A DNA stretch of 64,000 bases. Origin: Paenibacillus typhae (GTDB taxonomy: Bacteria > Bacillota > Bacilli > Paenibacillales > Paenibacillaceae). The notes under the pieces are model-generated. The model saw only the letters and a program-made list of their open reading frames with translations, was not told where the DNA came from and searched no databases. Positions 44,233-52,597 of this stretch are shown piece by piece. The stretch's first letter is position 1, and the number at the start of each line of letters is the position of its first letter. The stretch spans positions 24,240 through 88,239 of the forward strand of contig NZ_FNDX01000024.1 in the NCBI RefSeq assembly GCF_900099765.1. Direction: 5' to 3'. The position numbers were made by a program, and so were the translations under genes.

Positions 44233-45186
44233 TTATTCTCCTGCCGGAACATCAATGGCCTGGCTGTCGCTCAGCGGAATTCCAAAATCAGGTGTACCGT
44301 CAGGGTGCCAGCCGAACTTCTGGATACGGGTGGCACGCAGTGAAGCGTCTGCACCGGGGGCAGGAAGCGCATGATACACAATCCAGTCCTCAAGATCATC
44401 AGGGGACCTGGTGAAGCTGTTGTGGCCAGTCGCATAGATTCCATTCTCCACACTTTTGCAGAAGACAGGCATCATGGATTTCTCCCAGGACTGCGGTTCC
44501 AGCGGATCATCCGCTTCATTCATTGTCAGCATGCCTAGTGAATAATCCTCTGACCAGGTTGTACTGGCCGAATAAATGAGAAACACCCGGCCGTTCCGCT
44601 GCAGGATCACCGGACCTTCATTAATCGCCATGCCGCCCTGCTGCTCCCATTTCAGCGTTGGCGCGGTCAGGAGCTGCTGCTCTCCTGTCACCGTCCAGGG
44701 ATTATCCATCCGCATGATGTATACCGCCGATCCATACTCGGGAAAATGCCCATAGCCTGCGTACAGGAAATACAGCTGGTTCCGCAGTGTCATAACCGTC
44801 CCGTCCAATCCGGGCACCGGCGTCTGCAGCGCCCCCTTCCAGCTCCACTCACCCTCCAGAGGATCAGCGGCTATGTTCTCCAGCACACAAATCCGGCGCG
44901 ATTCGTCTCCGCCCCCGTCATTTGCCGTGTAGTAGATGTACCAGTTGTTGTCCAGCCGGTGGATTTCCGGAGCCCAGAGGTTATAGCTGTAGCGGCCGCC
45001 GGGCTGCGGTGACCAGATTGTTTTTTTATGGCCCGAAGCCAGCCCCGTCAACGTCTCAGACCGTGTAAGCTCCAGACAATTGCCTTTCGTAGACATGAAA
45101 TAGTAACAGCCGTCGGTATGCTTGAGCACCCAGGGATCAGCCGCCTTTTCCACAACCGGATTATGAAATGTCTTACTCTCAGTCAT
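44233..45186 (-). CDS. Intracellular GH43 glycosidase
   Basis: A 317-residue single-domain GH43 enzyme without signal peptide. The triad is visible: base Asp17 in AADPWV, Asp in GLDGTV and acid Glu in NEGPVI. NPVV..ADPW..KHTDG.YYF near the N-terminus and WAPEIH are typical of exo-acting alpha-L-arabinofuranosidases (S. avermitilis Araf43A-like). GGGAGGGA precedes the ATG. It is upstream of the six-gene operon on the same strand but has its own terminator. A weak cre-like sequence (TGAAAGCG) lies in its leader. It probably trims imported arabino-oligosaccharides. Confidence 0.86.
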   Translation of the reverse strand: MTESKTFHNPVVEKAADPWVLKHTDGCYYFMSTKGNCLELTRSETLTGLASGHKKTIWSPQPGGRYSYNLWAPEIHRLDNNWYIYYTANDGGGDESRRICVLENIAADPLEGEWSWKGALQTPVPGLDGTVMTLRNQLYFLYAGYGHFPEYGSAVYIMRMDNPWTVTGEQQLLTAPTLKWEQQGGMAINEGPVILQRNGRVFLIYSASTTWSEDYSLGMLTMNEADDPLEPQSWEKSMMPVFCKSVENGIYATGHNSFTRSPDDLEDWIVYHALPAPGADASLRATRIQKFGWHPDGTPDFGIPLSDSQAIDVPAGE

Positions 45187-45597
45187 CTTATCCCTCCCAA
45201 TACAATTTCACTCTCAATCGGATAATGCGCTTTCAGAAATTTAGAATAATAATCCTCTCTCTCCAGCACCTCCCTGTTCAAAGTTATGTCCATCTTACTC
45301 AGCCCCTCTTAACTTGTCTATAGCCGCACATCAGCCGACAAACTTCACATTGTCCGGTAGAAAAAACAGGCCTTTTATGATAGACTCACTAATAACACTG
45401 GCACGCTGCCTGCTGAAGCAGGACAGTCTGGCCCTGTTAATACGGCATTATTTTTTATAGAAACGGCTCCGCCCTCCTTCTGCAAGATGAAGCTGGACCC
45501 CGTTATTTCTATAATCCGCAGACACGCAGCTTTCGGGATTGCAATGCGTTAATGCGACACTATATCCGTTCAACAAATTTTGGGAGGGAATGTTAAT
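45187..45597. other. Divergent promoter region between GH43 and ilvD
   Basis: About 410 bases. It contains a hairpin at 45456–45513 (TATAGAAA…TTTCTATA, inner CGG/CCG) whose left arm AGAAACGGCTCCGCC resembles the 100-nt repeats at 21247 and 22294. I searched for a T-box (AGGGTGGNACCGCG) because ilv genes often carry one and found none. No reliable ilvD promoter could be fixed. Confidence 0.45.
45456..45513 (+). repeat. Diverged relative of the 100-nt repeat family
   Basis: Shares the start AGAAACGG-CTCCGCC-CTCCTTC with the copies at 21247 and 22294 and forms an outer 8-bp stem (TATAGAAA/TTTCTATA), but the inner part and the tail differ. Confidence 0.45.
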
Positions 45598-47283
45598 ATG
45601 GCAGCCAAGAAAATGCGTTCAGACATGATTAAAAAAGGCTTCGACCGCGCTCCGCACCGCAGTCTCCTGCGTGCAGCCGGAGTTAAAGAGGAGGATTTCG
45701 GCAAACCGTTCATCGCGGTCTGCAACTCCTACATTGATATTGTACCTGGTCATGTTCATCTGCAGGAATTCGGCAAAATCGTCAAGGACGCGATCCGCGA
45801 GGCCGGCGGCGTTCCTTTTGAATTCAATACGATCGGCGTAGACGACGGAATCGCCATGGGCCACATCGGTATGCGCTATTCGCTGCCAAGCCGTGAGATC
45901 ATCGCTGATGCACTGGAAACCGTTGTTTCCGCGCACTGGTTCGATGGCATGGTCTGCATTCCCAACTGTGATAAAATTACCCCCGGCATGATGATGGGCG
46001 CCCTGCGCGTCAACATTCCGACCATCTTTGTCAGCGGCGGACCGATGAAGGCCGGCGTAGACAGCAAGGGCAAAAAGCTCTCCCTGACCTCCGTATTCGA
46101 AGGCGTAGGCGCGCATCAGGTCGGCAAGATCAACGATGCTGAGCTGCTTGAGCTTGAACAATACGGCTGTCCGACCTGCGGCTCCTGTTCCGGTATGTTC
46201 ACCGCGAACTCCATGAACTGTCTGGCTGAAGCAATGGGTCTTGCCCTTCCGGGTAACGGCACCATCCTTGCCGTAGCCGAAGAACGCAGAGATTTCGTAC
46301 GCAAATCTGCTACCCAGCTGATGGAGCTGATCAAGCTGGATCTGAAGCCGCGTGATATCGTAACCAAGGAATCACTGGATAACGCCTTTGCTCTTGATAT
46401 GGCGATGGGCGGCTCGACAAACACAGTGCTTCACACACTGGCTCTGGCCCAGGAAGCCGAGATCGATTATCCGCTGGAGCGCATCAACGAAGTGGCTAAC
46501 CGTGTACCTTATCTGGCCAAGCTGGCTCCTGCCTCCGACATCTTCATCGAGGATGTTGACCGTGCAGGCGGCGTAAGCGCCGTGCTGAACGAGCTGCTCA
46601 AGAAGCCGGGTGCTCTCTTCGGCGACTGCATGACCGTTACCGGCAAAACCATTGCCGAGAATGTCCGCGGCCACGAAATTCTGGATACCAGCGTTATTCA
46701 TAAGCTGGACAATCCATACTCCGAAGTAGGCGGTCTCGCGGTACTCTACGGCAACCTGGCACCGGAAGGCTCGATCATCAAGGTCGGTGCAGTTGACGCT
46801 TCTGTAGGCGGCTACCACAAAGGACCGGCGATCTGCTTTGATTCCCAGGAAACGGCACTGGAAGGCATCGCTAACGGCAAGGTTAAAGAAGGCCATGTCG
46901 TAGTTATCCGTTATGAAGGTCCGAAGGGCGGACCGGGCATGCCGGAAATGCTTGCCCCTACCTCCCAGATCGTCGGCATGGGCCTCGGCGCCAAAGTCGG
47001 CCTGATCACCGACGGACGTTTCTCCGGCGCATCCCGCGGCATCAGCATCGGCCACATCTCGCCGGAAGCTGCTGAAGGCGGACCGATCGCGTTCGTTGAA
47101 GACGGCGACATCATCGAGCTGGATCTGATCAACCGCAAGATTGAGCTGCTGGTTGATGAGGAAACGCTGGCCACCCGCCGCTCCGGCTGGAAGGGCTTTG
47201 AGCCTAAGGTCAAGAAAGGCTATCTGGCCCGCTATTCCGCGCTCGTTACCAACGCAAGCAAAGGCGGCGTGCTGAAGATTTAA
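45598..47283 (+). CDS. ilvD: Dihydroxy-acid dehydratase
   Basis: Iron–sulfur enzyme of valine, isoleucine and leucine synthesis, converting 2,3-dihydroxy acids to 2-oxo acids. 561 residues, as usual. The cluster-ligating cysteines are in CIPNCDKITPGM and CPTCGSCSGMFTANSM; GRFSGASRGISIGHISPEA is the family's C-terminal signature. The ATG at 45598 has GGGAGGGA 9 bases upstream; an in-frame TTG six codons earlier overlaps that box. The gene stands apart from other ilv genes and ends at a strong terminator. Confidence 0.97.
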   Translation: MAAKKMRSDMIKKGFDRAPHRSLLRAAGVKEEDFGKPFIAVCNSYIDIVPGHVHLQEFGKIVKDAIREAGGVPFEFNTIGVDDGIAMGHIGMRYSLPSREIIADALETVVSAHWFDGMVCIPNCDKITPGMMMGALRVNIPTIFVSGGPMKAGVDSKGKKLSLTSVFEGVGAHQVGKINDAELLELEQYGCPTCGSCSGMFTANSMNCLAEAMGLALPGNGTILAVAEERRDFVRKSATQLMELIKLDLKPRDIVTKESLDNAFALDMAMGGSTNTVLHTLALAQEAEIDYPLERINEVANRVPYLAKLAPASDIFIEDVDRAGGVSAVLNELLKKPGALFGDCMTVTGKTIAENVRGHEILDTSVIHKLDNPYSEVGGLAVLYGNLAPEGSIIKVGAVDASVGGYHKGPAICFDSQETALEGIANGKVKEGHVVVIRYEGPKGGPGMPEMLAPTSQIVGMGLGAKVGLITDGRFSGASRGISIGHISPEAAEGGPIAFVEDGDIIELDLINRKIELLVDEETLATRRSGWKGFEPKVKKGYLARYSALVTNASKGGVLKI

Positions 47284-47297
47284 TTGCTTTTTATTCT

Positions 47298-47332
47298 GGT
47301 CCCGGACGTGTGAGACGTCCGGGACCTTTTTG
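47298..47332 (+). terminator. Terminator of ilvD
   Basis: Perfect 12-bp stem GGTCCCGGACGT/ACGTCCGGGACC with a GTGAG loop and TTTTT. Confidence 0.95.
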
Positions 47333-47437
47333 TGTGTCCAGGCCTCTGCATCGGTCCTCTGCTACAAGTGCGTCCGGGGTTCCCTTGGACGAAATGAATG
47401 ACACCTGCATTTGCAGGCAGCGTCTCCGCCAAACGAA

Positions 47438-47624
47438 TAACTGTATTTTGTACAGTTAAAAGACCTGTTTTTGACGGAAATGTTCATATAGCTGTATTCT
47501 GTGCAACTAAACGGCCATTTAAAGCCGCTTTGGAGCGATTCTGGCTGAAATAGCTGCACATAGTACATTTATATGGCCAATGCACCCGGATACGCCCGTT
47601 TTTAATTGTATAAAGTGCAGCTAT
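47438..47624. repeat. Cluster of four short repeats after ilvD
   Basis: The motif ATAGCTGTATTCTGTGCAACTAAA and variants occur at 47438–47462, 47489–47513, 47550–47576 and, inverted, at 47603–47624, spaced about 50–60 bases. Each contains an imperfect dyad CTGTAT…TACAG. This occupies most of the gene-free stretch 47333–47710. Open frames here encode only the repeats and are not considered genes. Confidence 0.65.
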
Positions 47625-47710
47625 GCTTACAAGCAGGCGGGTAATCGGCCAATCTATATTTATTATTAGACGAAAATAAGAGCACGGCTTGCAGGCCGCG
47701 TAACAGATAA

Positions 47711-47745
47711 CAAAAAGGACAGGGGCTTCAAAAGCCCCTGTCCTG
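47711..47745 (-). terminator. Terminator of the polysaccharide deacetylase gene
   Basis: Minus strand: AGGACAGGGGCTT/AAGCCCCTGTCCT, 13-bp stem, followed by TTTTTG. It stands about 115 bases beyond the gene's stop. Confidence 0.88.
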
Positions 47746-47861
47746 TACATTTTATTACGTTAATAATGGCCTGGTTACTCCTATTGCTAATAAAGCCAGC
47801 GATTGCTGACTAGACTATGCTCACTCAGCTGACTAATTAATGAATCTACCCGCTGATCAGC

Positions 47862-49241
47862 TTAATGTACAACCGTCGCTCCCGGAAGCTCCGCTTCCAG
47901 GGCAAGCTCCTCTTCCCTTACCCGTTCACGCGCCTTAACCTGCTTCTGCGGCCGCTGCTGGTTCATCTTATCCAGCAGCTCCGAGACCGGCATCAGCATC
48001 ATCTTCGGCACAAGCACCTCACTGCGCTCCTTGAGCCGAGCGCCGCCAGCCGGGTGAATAACACTGAGCAGGATGCTCAGATAAAACTTGGTCGAACGGG
48101 CAAACCAGCCGTCCGGCAGATCCAGCACCATAAAGCCGAACTTCTCGGGCCCGCGGTTGAGCATGCTTACCCCGTACAGCGCCTTGGCCTCTGCCAGATC
48201 CACATCTGCGGCAATCCGCTCTGCAAGCACCGGCAGATCCTTTTCCATGCGGCGGATCATCCGGATGGCCAGCTGCGCAGAGGACCGGGAGTGCACGCCG
48301 AGCTCAAACAGCTGTCTGTTGTCGATGTGCAGCTCGATGATCGGGTCCCCTTTGACCAGGTGTTCCCCGTTATCCATCAGCACCGTTTCGCCCTGGTACT
48401 TGCGCAGCCGGTAATGCAGGAACGGGTCAGCGGGTGCAATGGTCTTGATCCGGAACATGAACTGGAAGCACTGCTCCCAGATTAGCCACAGGCCGACGAC
48501 CAGCCGTTTGCCGTAGGATAGCTGCGAGACCGGGGAGGTCTGCACCTGCCGGATCATCTCGTCGATCCGGATGCTGCGCAGGTTCCGGCGGCGGGCCTCA
48601 TCCAGCATCCTTTCGAGGGCAACCAGCATATGCTCCGGCGCTTTCGGATCGGCGCCGAGGGTCGTACCGCAATCATGCAGAAGCATTACCTCACCGGGAC
48701 CCAGCTTGTTAAGCAGCTTGCTGGTCAGGCGTTCTGCCCCAAGCTTTTCCTTCCAGTCCCCGAACATTGCAGACCATAATACGATCTGCACCTGACGGCG
48801 CTTGGAGAAATCGAACAGGTTGACAATGCCCCACGGCGGCCGGTAGTACGTGCTGCGTACACCGGTAAGACTGTAAATAATGTCATCTGTGCGCTTGATC
48901 TGCTGCTTGACGGTTGCCGGCCGCATCAGCCAGTTGGTTTTGTGCACATAATTATGAATGCCGATGAGATGACCCTCATCATGGATACGCTTAATAATCT
49001 CCGGATTCTGCTCGGCGTGTGAGCCGACGACAAAGAAGGTTGCCTTGGCCTCATACCGTTTCAAAAGATCCAGCAGCAGCGGTGTATAGTACGGGTCCGG
49101 CCCGTCATCAAAGGTAAGGGCAAATTCACTGCGCCCGATTCCTTTGCGAAAGACGCGGTAGCCGAAAATTCTGCTGATCATTCCGGGAATGAAAGCATAG
49201 AAGGTAGAGATGTAAAATAACCAGAGCAGCAAAGTCTGCAT
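47862..49241 (-). CDS. Polysaccharide deacetylase fused to a YkoP-like domain
   Basis: A 459-residue protein. After a short N-terminal hydrophobic anchor (about 3–23) comes a NodB domain (about 38–240): TFDDGPD (catalytic base and metal Asp), the metal histidines in HNYVHKTN, RPPWG and LLHD. It should remove N-acetyl groups from a cell-wall glycan such as peptidoglycan or chitin-like polymer. Residues ~260–425 form a second domain resembling YkoP of Bacillus, which occurs as a separate protein or fused to deacetylases. No operon partner was found. The substrate is not known. Confidence 0.85.
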   Translation of the reverse strand: MQTLLLWLFYISTFYAFIPGMISRIFGYRVFRKGIGRSEFALTFDDGPDPYYTPLLLDLLKRYEAKATFFVVGSHAEQNPEIIKRIHDEGHLIGIHNYVHKTNWLMRPATVKQQIKRTDDIIYSLTGVRSTYYRPPWGIVNLFDFSKRRQVQIVLWSAMFGDWKEKLGAERLTSKLLNKLGPGEVMLLHDCGTTLGADPKAPEHMLVALERMLDEARRRNLRSIRIDEMIRQVQTSPVSQLSYGKRLVVGLWLIWEQCFQFMFRIKTIAPADPFLHYRLRKYQGETVLMDNGEHLVKGDPIIELHIDNRQLFELGVHSRSSAQLAIRMIRRMEKDLPVLAERIAADVDLAEAKALYGVSMLNRGPEKFGFMVLDLPDGWFARSTKFYLSILLSVIHPAGGARLKERSEVLVPKMMLMPVSELLDKMNQQRPQKQVKARERVREEELALEAELPGATVVH

Positions 49242-49505
49242 GTATATTCCCCGCTTTTCCAGAGTTGACTTTGGCTCGCCTTACGGGTACGGCCAAGTTG
49301 GGTGACAGCTACCTCGGACAGATTCCGAAAAAAAAACGTTACCCCCTATTTTAACACAGGTCACAAAGAAAAAGACGCATTTTTATTAAAATCGTGTACA
49401 ATGAATGCAAGATAAATTTGTCATTTTCTCTAAAAAGAAACCAATGTCATGGAGCAACGTAAAATCAGCTAAATCCGTGTAATGGAAAAGGAGTCGTGTT
49501 AATCT

Positions 49506-50702
49506 ATGCTGCCGCTGTACAAAAAATATTGGCGAACGTTCTTTGACATCGGGCTGGTCGTGCTGACGGTGTATCTCGTTATGCTCGCCTTCAGCAAGCT
49601 GTACCAGCTCGCCGCCCCTGTATTTCTGTCGTTTTTTGTTTTCCTGCTGATTGAGCCGCTGGCCCGCTTTCTTAACCGCAAAGGCATGGGTAAGCCCTTT
49701 GCCTCAGCCATCTCGGTGCTGCTGTTTCTGGTCATTCTGCTTGGAATCCTGTTTGGTGCCGGCTTGCTTATCGCTACCCAGGCGCTGCACTTTCAGGATA
49801 GCCTGCCGAGGTACACCGCAATTATTCAGCTGCATTTCACCGAGGCCACTACATATCTCCAGCAGCAGATTGATGCCCTGCCGGCCGATCTGACCGACAA
49901 ACTCAACGGCTACTTCACAGATGCCACCAATGTCCTGTCTGACTGGCTGGTTGTTTTCCTTAAATATATGATCGGAGCGCTTGGCTCCTTCTCTTCCTTT
50001 ATGGGAAATTTCGGCATTGCGATTATTCTGGCCTTTTTCCTCAGCATGGAGATCAAGGACTGGCGCAAAATTGCCCATGACAAAATGCCTAAAACATTCA
50101 AGACCGCCTACGCCTTTGTCCAGGGGAATGTTTTTAAGGCCATTGGTTCTTATCTCAAGGCACAGCTGATCCTGATCGGCATCACCTTCGTTATTGTACT
50201 GGCCGGGCTGCTCACTCTGGGTACCGGCAATGTGCTGACAATGGCACTGATCTGCGCCGTATTCGACGTGCTGCCGCTGCTGGGTGTATCCACCATCCTG
50301 ATTCCCTGGATCATCTACCTGTTCATCGTCGGCAATACTTCCCTTGCCATCGGACTGATTGTACTGCTCGCCGTTGTACTGATTGTAAGACAGCTGCTGG
50401 AGCCCAAAATTACCGGTAATTCCATCGGGGTCTCCTCCGCTTTCCTGATGCTGTCCTTTGTCATCTTCTCTATGTCGGCCTTCGGGGTTGCCGGACTGAT
50501 CCTGTCGCCGATTCTGCTCATTCTGATCAAGGAGCTGATCCAGCAGGGCTATCTGCAGCGCTGGATCTACCTCCCGCAGGAAGAGTTCATCGTATCGCCG
50601 TTTGCCGCATCCGGCCCGTCCACTGCCGGCGGCACGGTGTCCGGTGACTCCGTCGCTGAGCCTCAGGCTCCGGAAGATGCCGACAGCAAATCAAAAATCT
50701 GA
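49506..50702 (+). CDS. AI-2E/YtvI-family membrane protein
   Basis: A 398-residue protein of the AI-2E (TqsA/YdiK/YtvI) transporter family, with about eight helices: two at the N-terminus, an amphipathic middle region (about 100–140) and five to six helices from 155 to 350. The FxxP-like segment DVLPLLG and the region ITGNSIGVSS are family features. Family members export small molecules or act in sodium/proton antiport; YtvI is a sporulation protein. GGAG lies 12 bases before the ATG. Its last 40 bases overlap the convergent penicillin-binding protein gene; the C-terminal tail is a Gly/Ser/Ala low-complexity sequence. Confidence 0.85.
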   Translation: MLPLYKKYWRTFFDIGLVVLTVYLVMLAFSKLYQLAAPVFLSFFVFLLIEPLARFLNRKGMGKPFASAISVLLFLVILLGILFGAGLLIATQALHFQDSLPRYTAIIQLHFTEATTYLQQQIDALPADLTDKLNGYFTDATNVLSDWLVVFLKYMIGALGSFSSFMGNFGIAIILAFFLSMEIKDWRKIAHDKMPKTFKTAYAFVQGNVFKAIGSYLKAQLILIGITFVIVLAGLLTLGTGNVLTMALICAVFDVLPLLGVSTILIPWIIYLFIVGNTSLAIGLIVLLAVVLIVRQLLEPKITGNSIGVSSAFLMLSFVIFSMSAFGVAGLILSPILLILIKELIQQGYLQRWIYLPQEEFIVSPFAASGPSTAGGTVSGDSVAEPQAPEDADSKSKI

Positions 50703-52447
50703 CCGAACAGCCGGGTAGCGGTATGTTCACTGTCAGGGTCCACGTTCTCCACGGCAACGGAGACGGCATACCGGGGATGGTCTGCCGGCCCGTAGCCGAT
50801 AAACCACTGGTTGTTACGCGGCACCCCTTTCACCATTGTCTGGGCCGTTCCGGATTTGCCGGCGACCGGCCACTGCGTGCTGCGCAGCCTTTTGCCGGTT
50901 CCCTCCGTAACGACCAGGCGCATCCATGACAGCAGCGCCTGGGAGGTCCCGCGGGAGATGGCGCCTGCGGCGGCCGGCGCCAGATGGGCGGGCAGCTCCT
51001 GCAGCGTCTGCCCGTTCCGGAAGGCGACGCGCTGCAGAATGCGCGGCGCCCGCACTTCCCCGCCATGCAGCAGCGTGACTACCAGATTCGCCGCCTGCAG
51101 CGGCGTCATGGTTACATCCCGCTGGCCAATGGCGGTCTGCACCCTGGCCCCGGCGTCGTCCGGAACCAGGGTGCTGAAGATCCGGCCCGGCTGCTCGCCA
51201 GCCAGCGGCCGGAGCACCGGCTGGCCCAGCGTGTCCGCAGCCTGCCAGCCGATGTCTCTGCCCAGGCCGAGCGCAAGCGCTGCGGCCTGGAGCTGAGCGC
51301 CGCTGAGCCGCTCGGCCAGCGTAGCGAATACGGTATTGCAGGACACGGCGAACCCTTGCGCCAGCGTGAGGGAGCCGTGTTTTTTGCCGTGCGGGCAGGA
51401 CAGGTGATATCTGCCGAATTCGCCGGAGCAGAAGAAGCGTTCCTCCGGCGAGGTCAGGCCGGCTTCGAGGGCTGCGGCGGCCGTGACAATCTTGAAGACC
51501 GAGCCGGGGATAGCCGCCTGCAGGGCCCGGTTGTTCCATTCGCCCCCTTCGGGCGAGATATGATCCGGGTCATATAAAGGCAGCGAAACCATGGCTTCAA
51601 TGTCCCCTGACCTGGAGTCCAGCACAACCACCGCCCCTTCCTTCATCCCGGCCTCCACAGCCAGCTTTTCTATCCCTTCCTGCAGCTCTTTATCAATAGT
51701 GGTATATACAGAGAGCGGGTAATACGGATTCCCCGGTGTTCTGACTTTCAGTACGCTGCCGGGAAGCTTGTTGCCGCGGGCATCCACCTGCGCATAGACT
51801 TCCGTATGTCCGACTCCCTGCAGCAACGGCTCCAGCGTCTTCTCAAGCCCGTCTGTCCCGCCAAGCGGAACCCGCAGTCCGGTCGGGGACTGCTTCGCGG
51901 CCGCAGGTGACAGCTCAGACAGATACCCCAGCCACTGACGTCCGGATGCAGCTCCGTCATATCTGCGGGCAAACGGCAGCGCACGGACGTAGCTAAGCTC
52001 AAGCTTCTCTACCTGCTCCGCCTGATCCGGGGTCAGCGCCAAAGGCTTCCGGCTTCCGGCCGATGGCCAGATCAACGGCTCCTTCAGGCCGCTGATCCGG
52101 CTCTCCAGCTCGCCGTACGTCACTCCGAGCACAGTGGCAAGCCGCTGCAGCTTATGTCCATCTGCCGCTGCCGTCCGCTCCTCCTGCGGGAAAAAAGCTG
52201 CCGTCCACACCGTCTCACCGGCAAGCGGCTTGCCGCTGCGGTCATAGAGCCGCCCCCTCCCGCTGTCTAGCACCATCTCCCGCTCACTTTGAATTTCGGC
52301 CATTTGGGCCATTGTATATGCTGCACCCGGCACGTTCCTGTTCTTCAGCACAAGCTGCACCCAGGCAAGTCTGATTATCAGAACTCCAACTAGAGCCGAC
52401 AAAATGAGCAGGCTCCAGACAATTCGCTTATTGCTGTGTTTATGCAA
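50663..52447 (-). CDS. Class B penicillin-binding protein (transpeptidase)
   Basis: Membrane-anchored D,D-transpeptidase for peptidoglycan cross-linking, about 594 residues. One N-terminal helix (about 9–30), a dimerisation/pedestal region (about 50–235) and the transpeptidase domain with SxxK in GSVFK (Ser near 316), SxN as SCN (near 369) and KSGT (near 531). I choose the TTG at 52447 since GGGAGGAA stands 5 bases upstream and the product begins MHKHSNKR; the frame continues to 52552 without SD. It resembles PbpA/MrdA-like proteins without PASTA domains. It overlaps the convergent AI-2E gene by 40 bp. Confidence 0.88.
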   Translation of the reverse strand: MHKHSNKRIVWSLLILSALVGVLIIRLAWVQLVLKNRNVPGAAYTMAQMAEIQSEREMVLDSGRGRLYDRSGKPLAGETVWTAAFFPQEERTAAADGHKLQRLATVLGVTYGELESRISGLKEPLIWPSAGSRKPLALTPDQAEQVEKLELSYVRALPFARRYDGAASGRQWLGYLSELSPAAAKQSPTGLRVPLGGTDGLEKTLEPLLQGVGHTEVYAQVDARGNKLPGSVLKVRTPGNPYYPLSVYTTIDKELQEGIEKLAVEAGMKEGAVVVLDSRSGDIEAMVSLPLYDPDHISPEGGEWNNRALQAAIPGSVFKIVTAAAALEAGLTSPEERFFCSGEFGRYHLSCPHGKKHGSLTLAQGFAVSCNTVFATLAERLSGAQLQAAALALGLGRDIGWQAADTLGQPVLRPLAGEQPGRIFSTLVPDDAGARVQTAIGQRDVTMTPLQAANLVVTLLHGGEVRAPRILQRVAFRNGQTLQELPAHLAPAAAGAISRGTSQALLSWMRLVVTEGTGKRLRSTQWPVAGKSGTAQTMVKGVPRNNQWFIGYGPADHPRYAVSVAVENVDPDSEHTATRLFGQIFDLLSASSGA

Positions 52448-52548
52448 GGTTATTCCTCCCGCGTGCCGCCTGTACCTTAGCCGGTCAGGACTTCTGCACC
52501 TATTATGCCCACCTTCCGGATAAATTACATAACCCTGCATCAGCAAAA

Positions 52549-52582
52549 TCAAAAAACCGTACTATCCGGGTGGACAGTACGG
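52549..52582 (-). terminator. Terminator of the first chemoreceptor gene
   Basis: Minus strand CCGTACTGTCC/GGATAGTACGG (one mismatch) with loop ACCC and TTTTTT, 15 bases after the stop. Confidence 0.88.
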
Positions 52583-52597
52583 CTGATAATAGTCATT

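Noticed and set aside
45300..45597. T-box riboswitch for ilvD
   Set aside because: The conserved AGGGTGGNACCGCG segment and specifier-loop layout are missing.
47362..47750. Two minus-strand frames (68 and 88 codons) after ilvD
   Set aside because: Their proteins repeat the same short word (CTxYSY-like) dictated by the DNA repeats, and they cross terminators.
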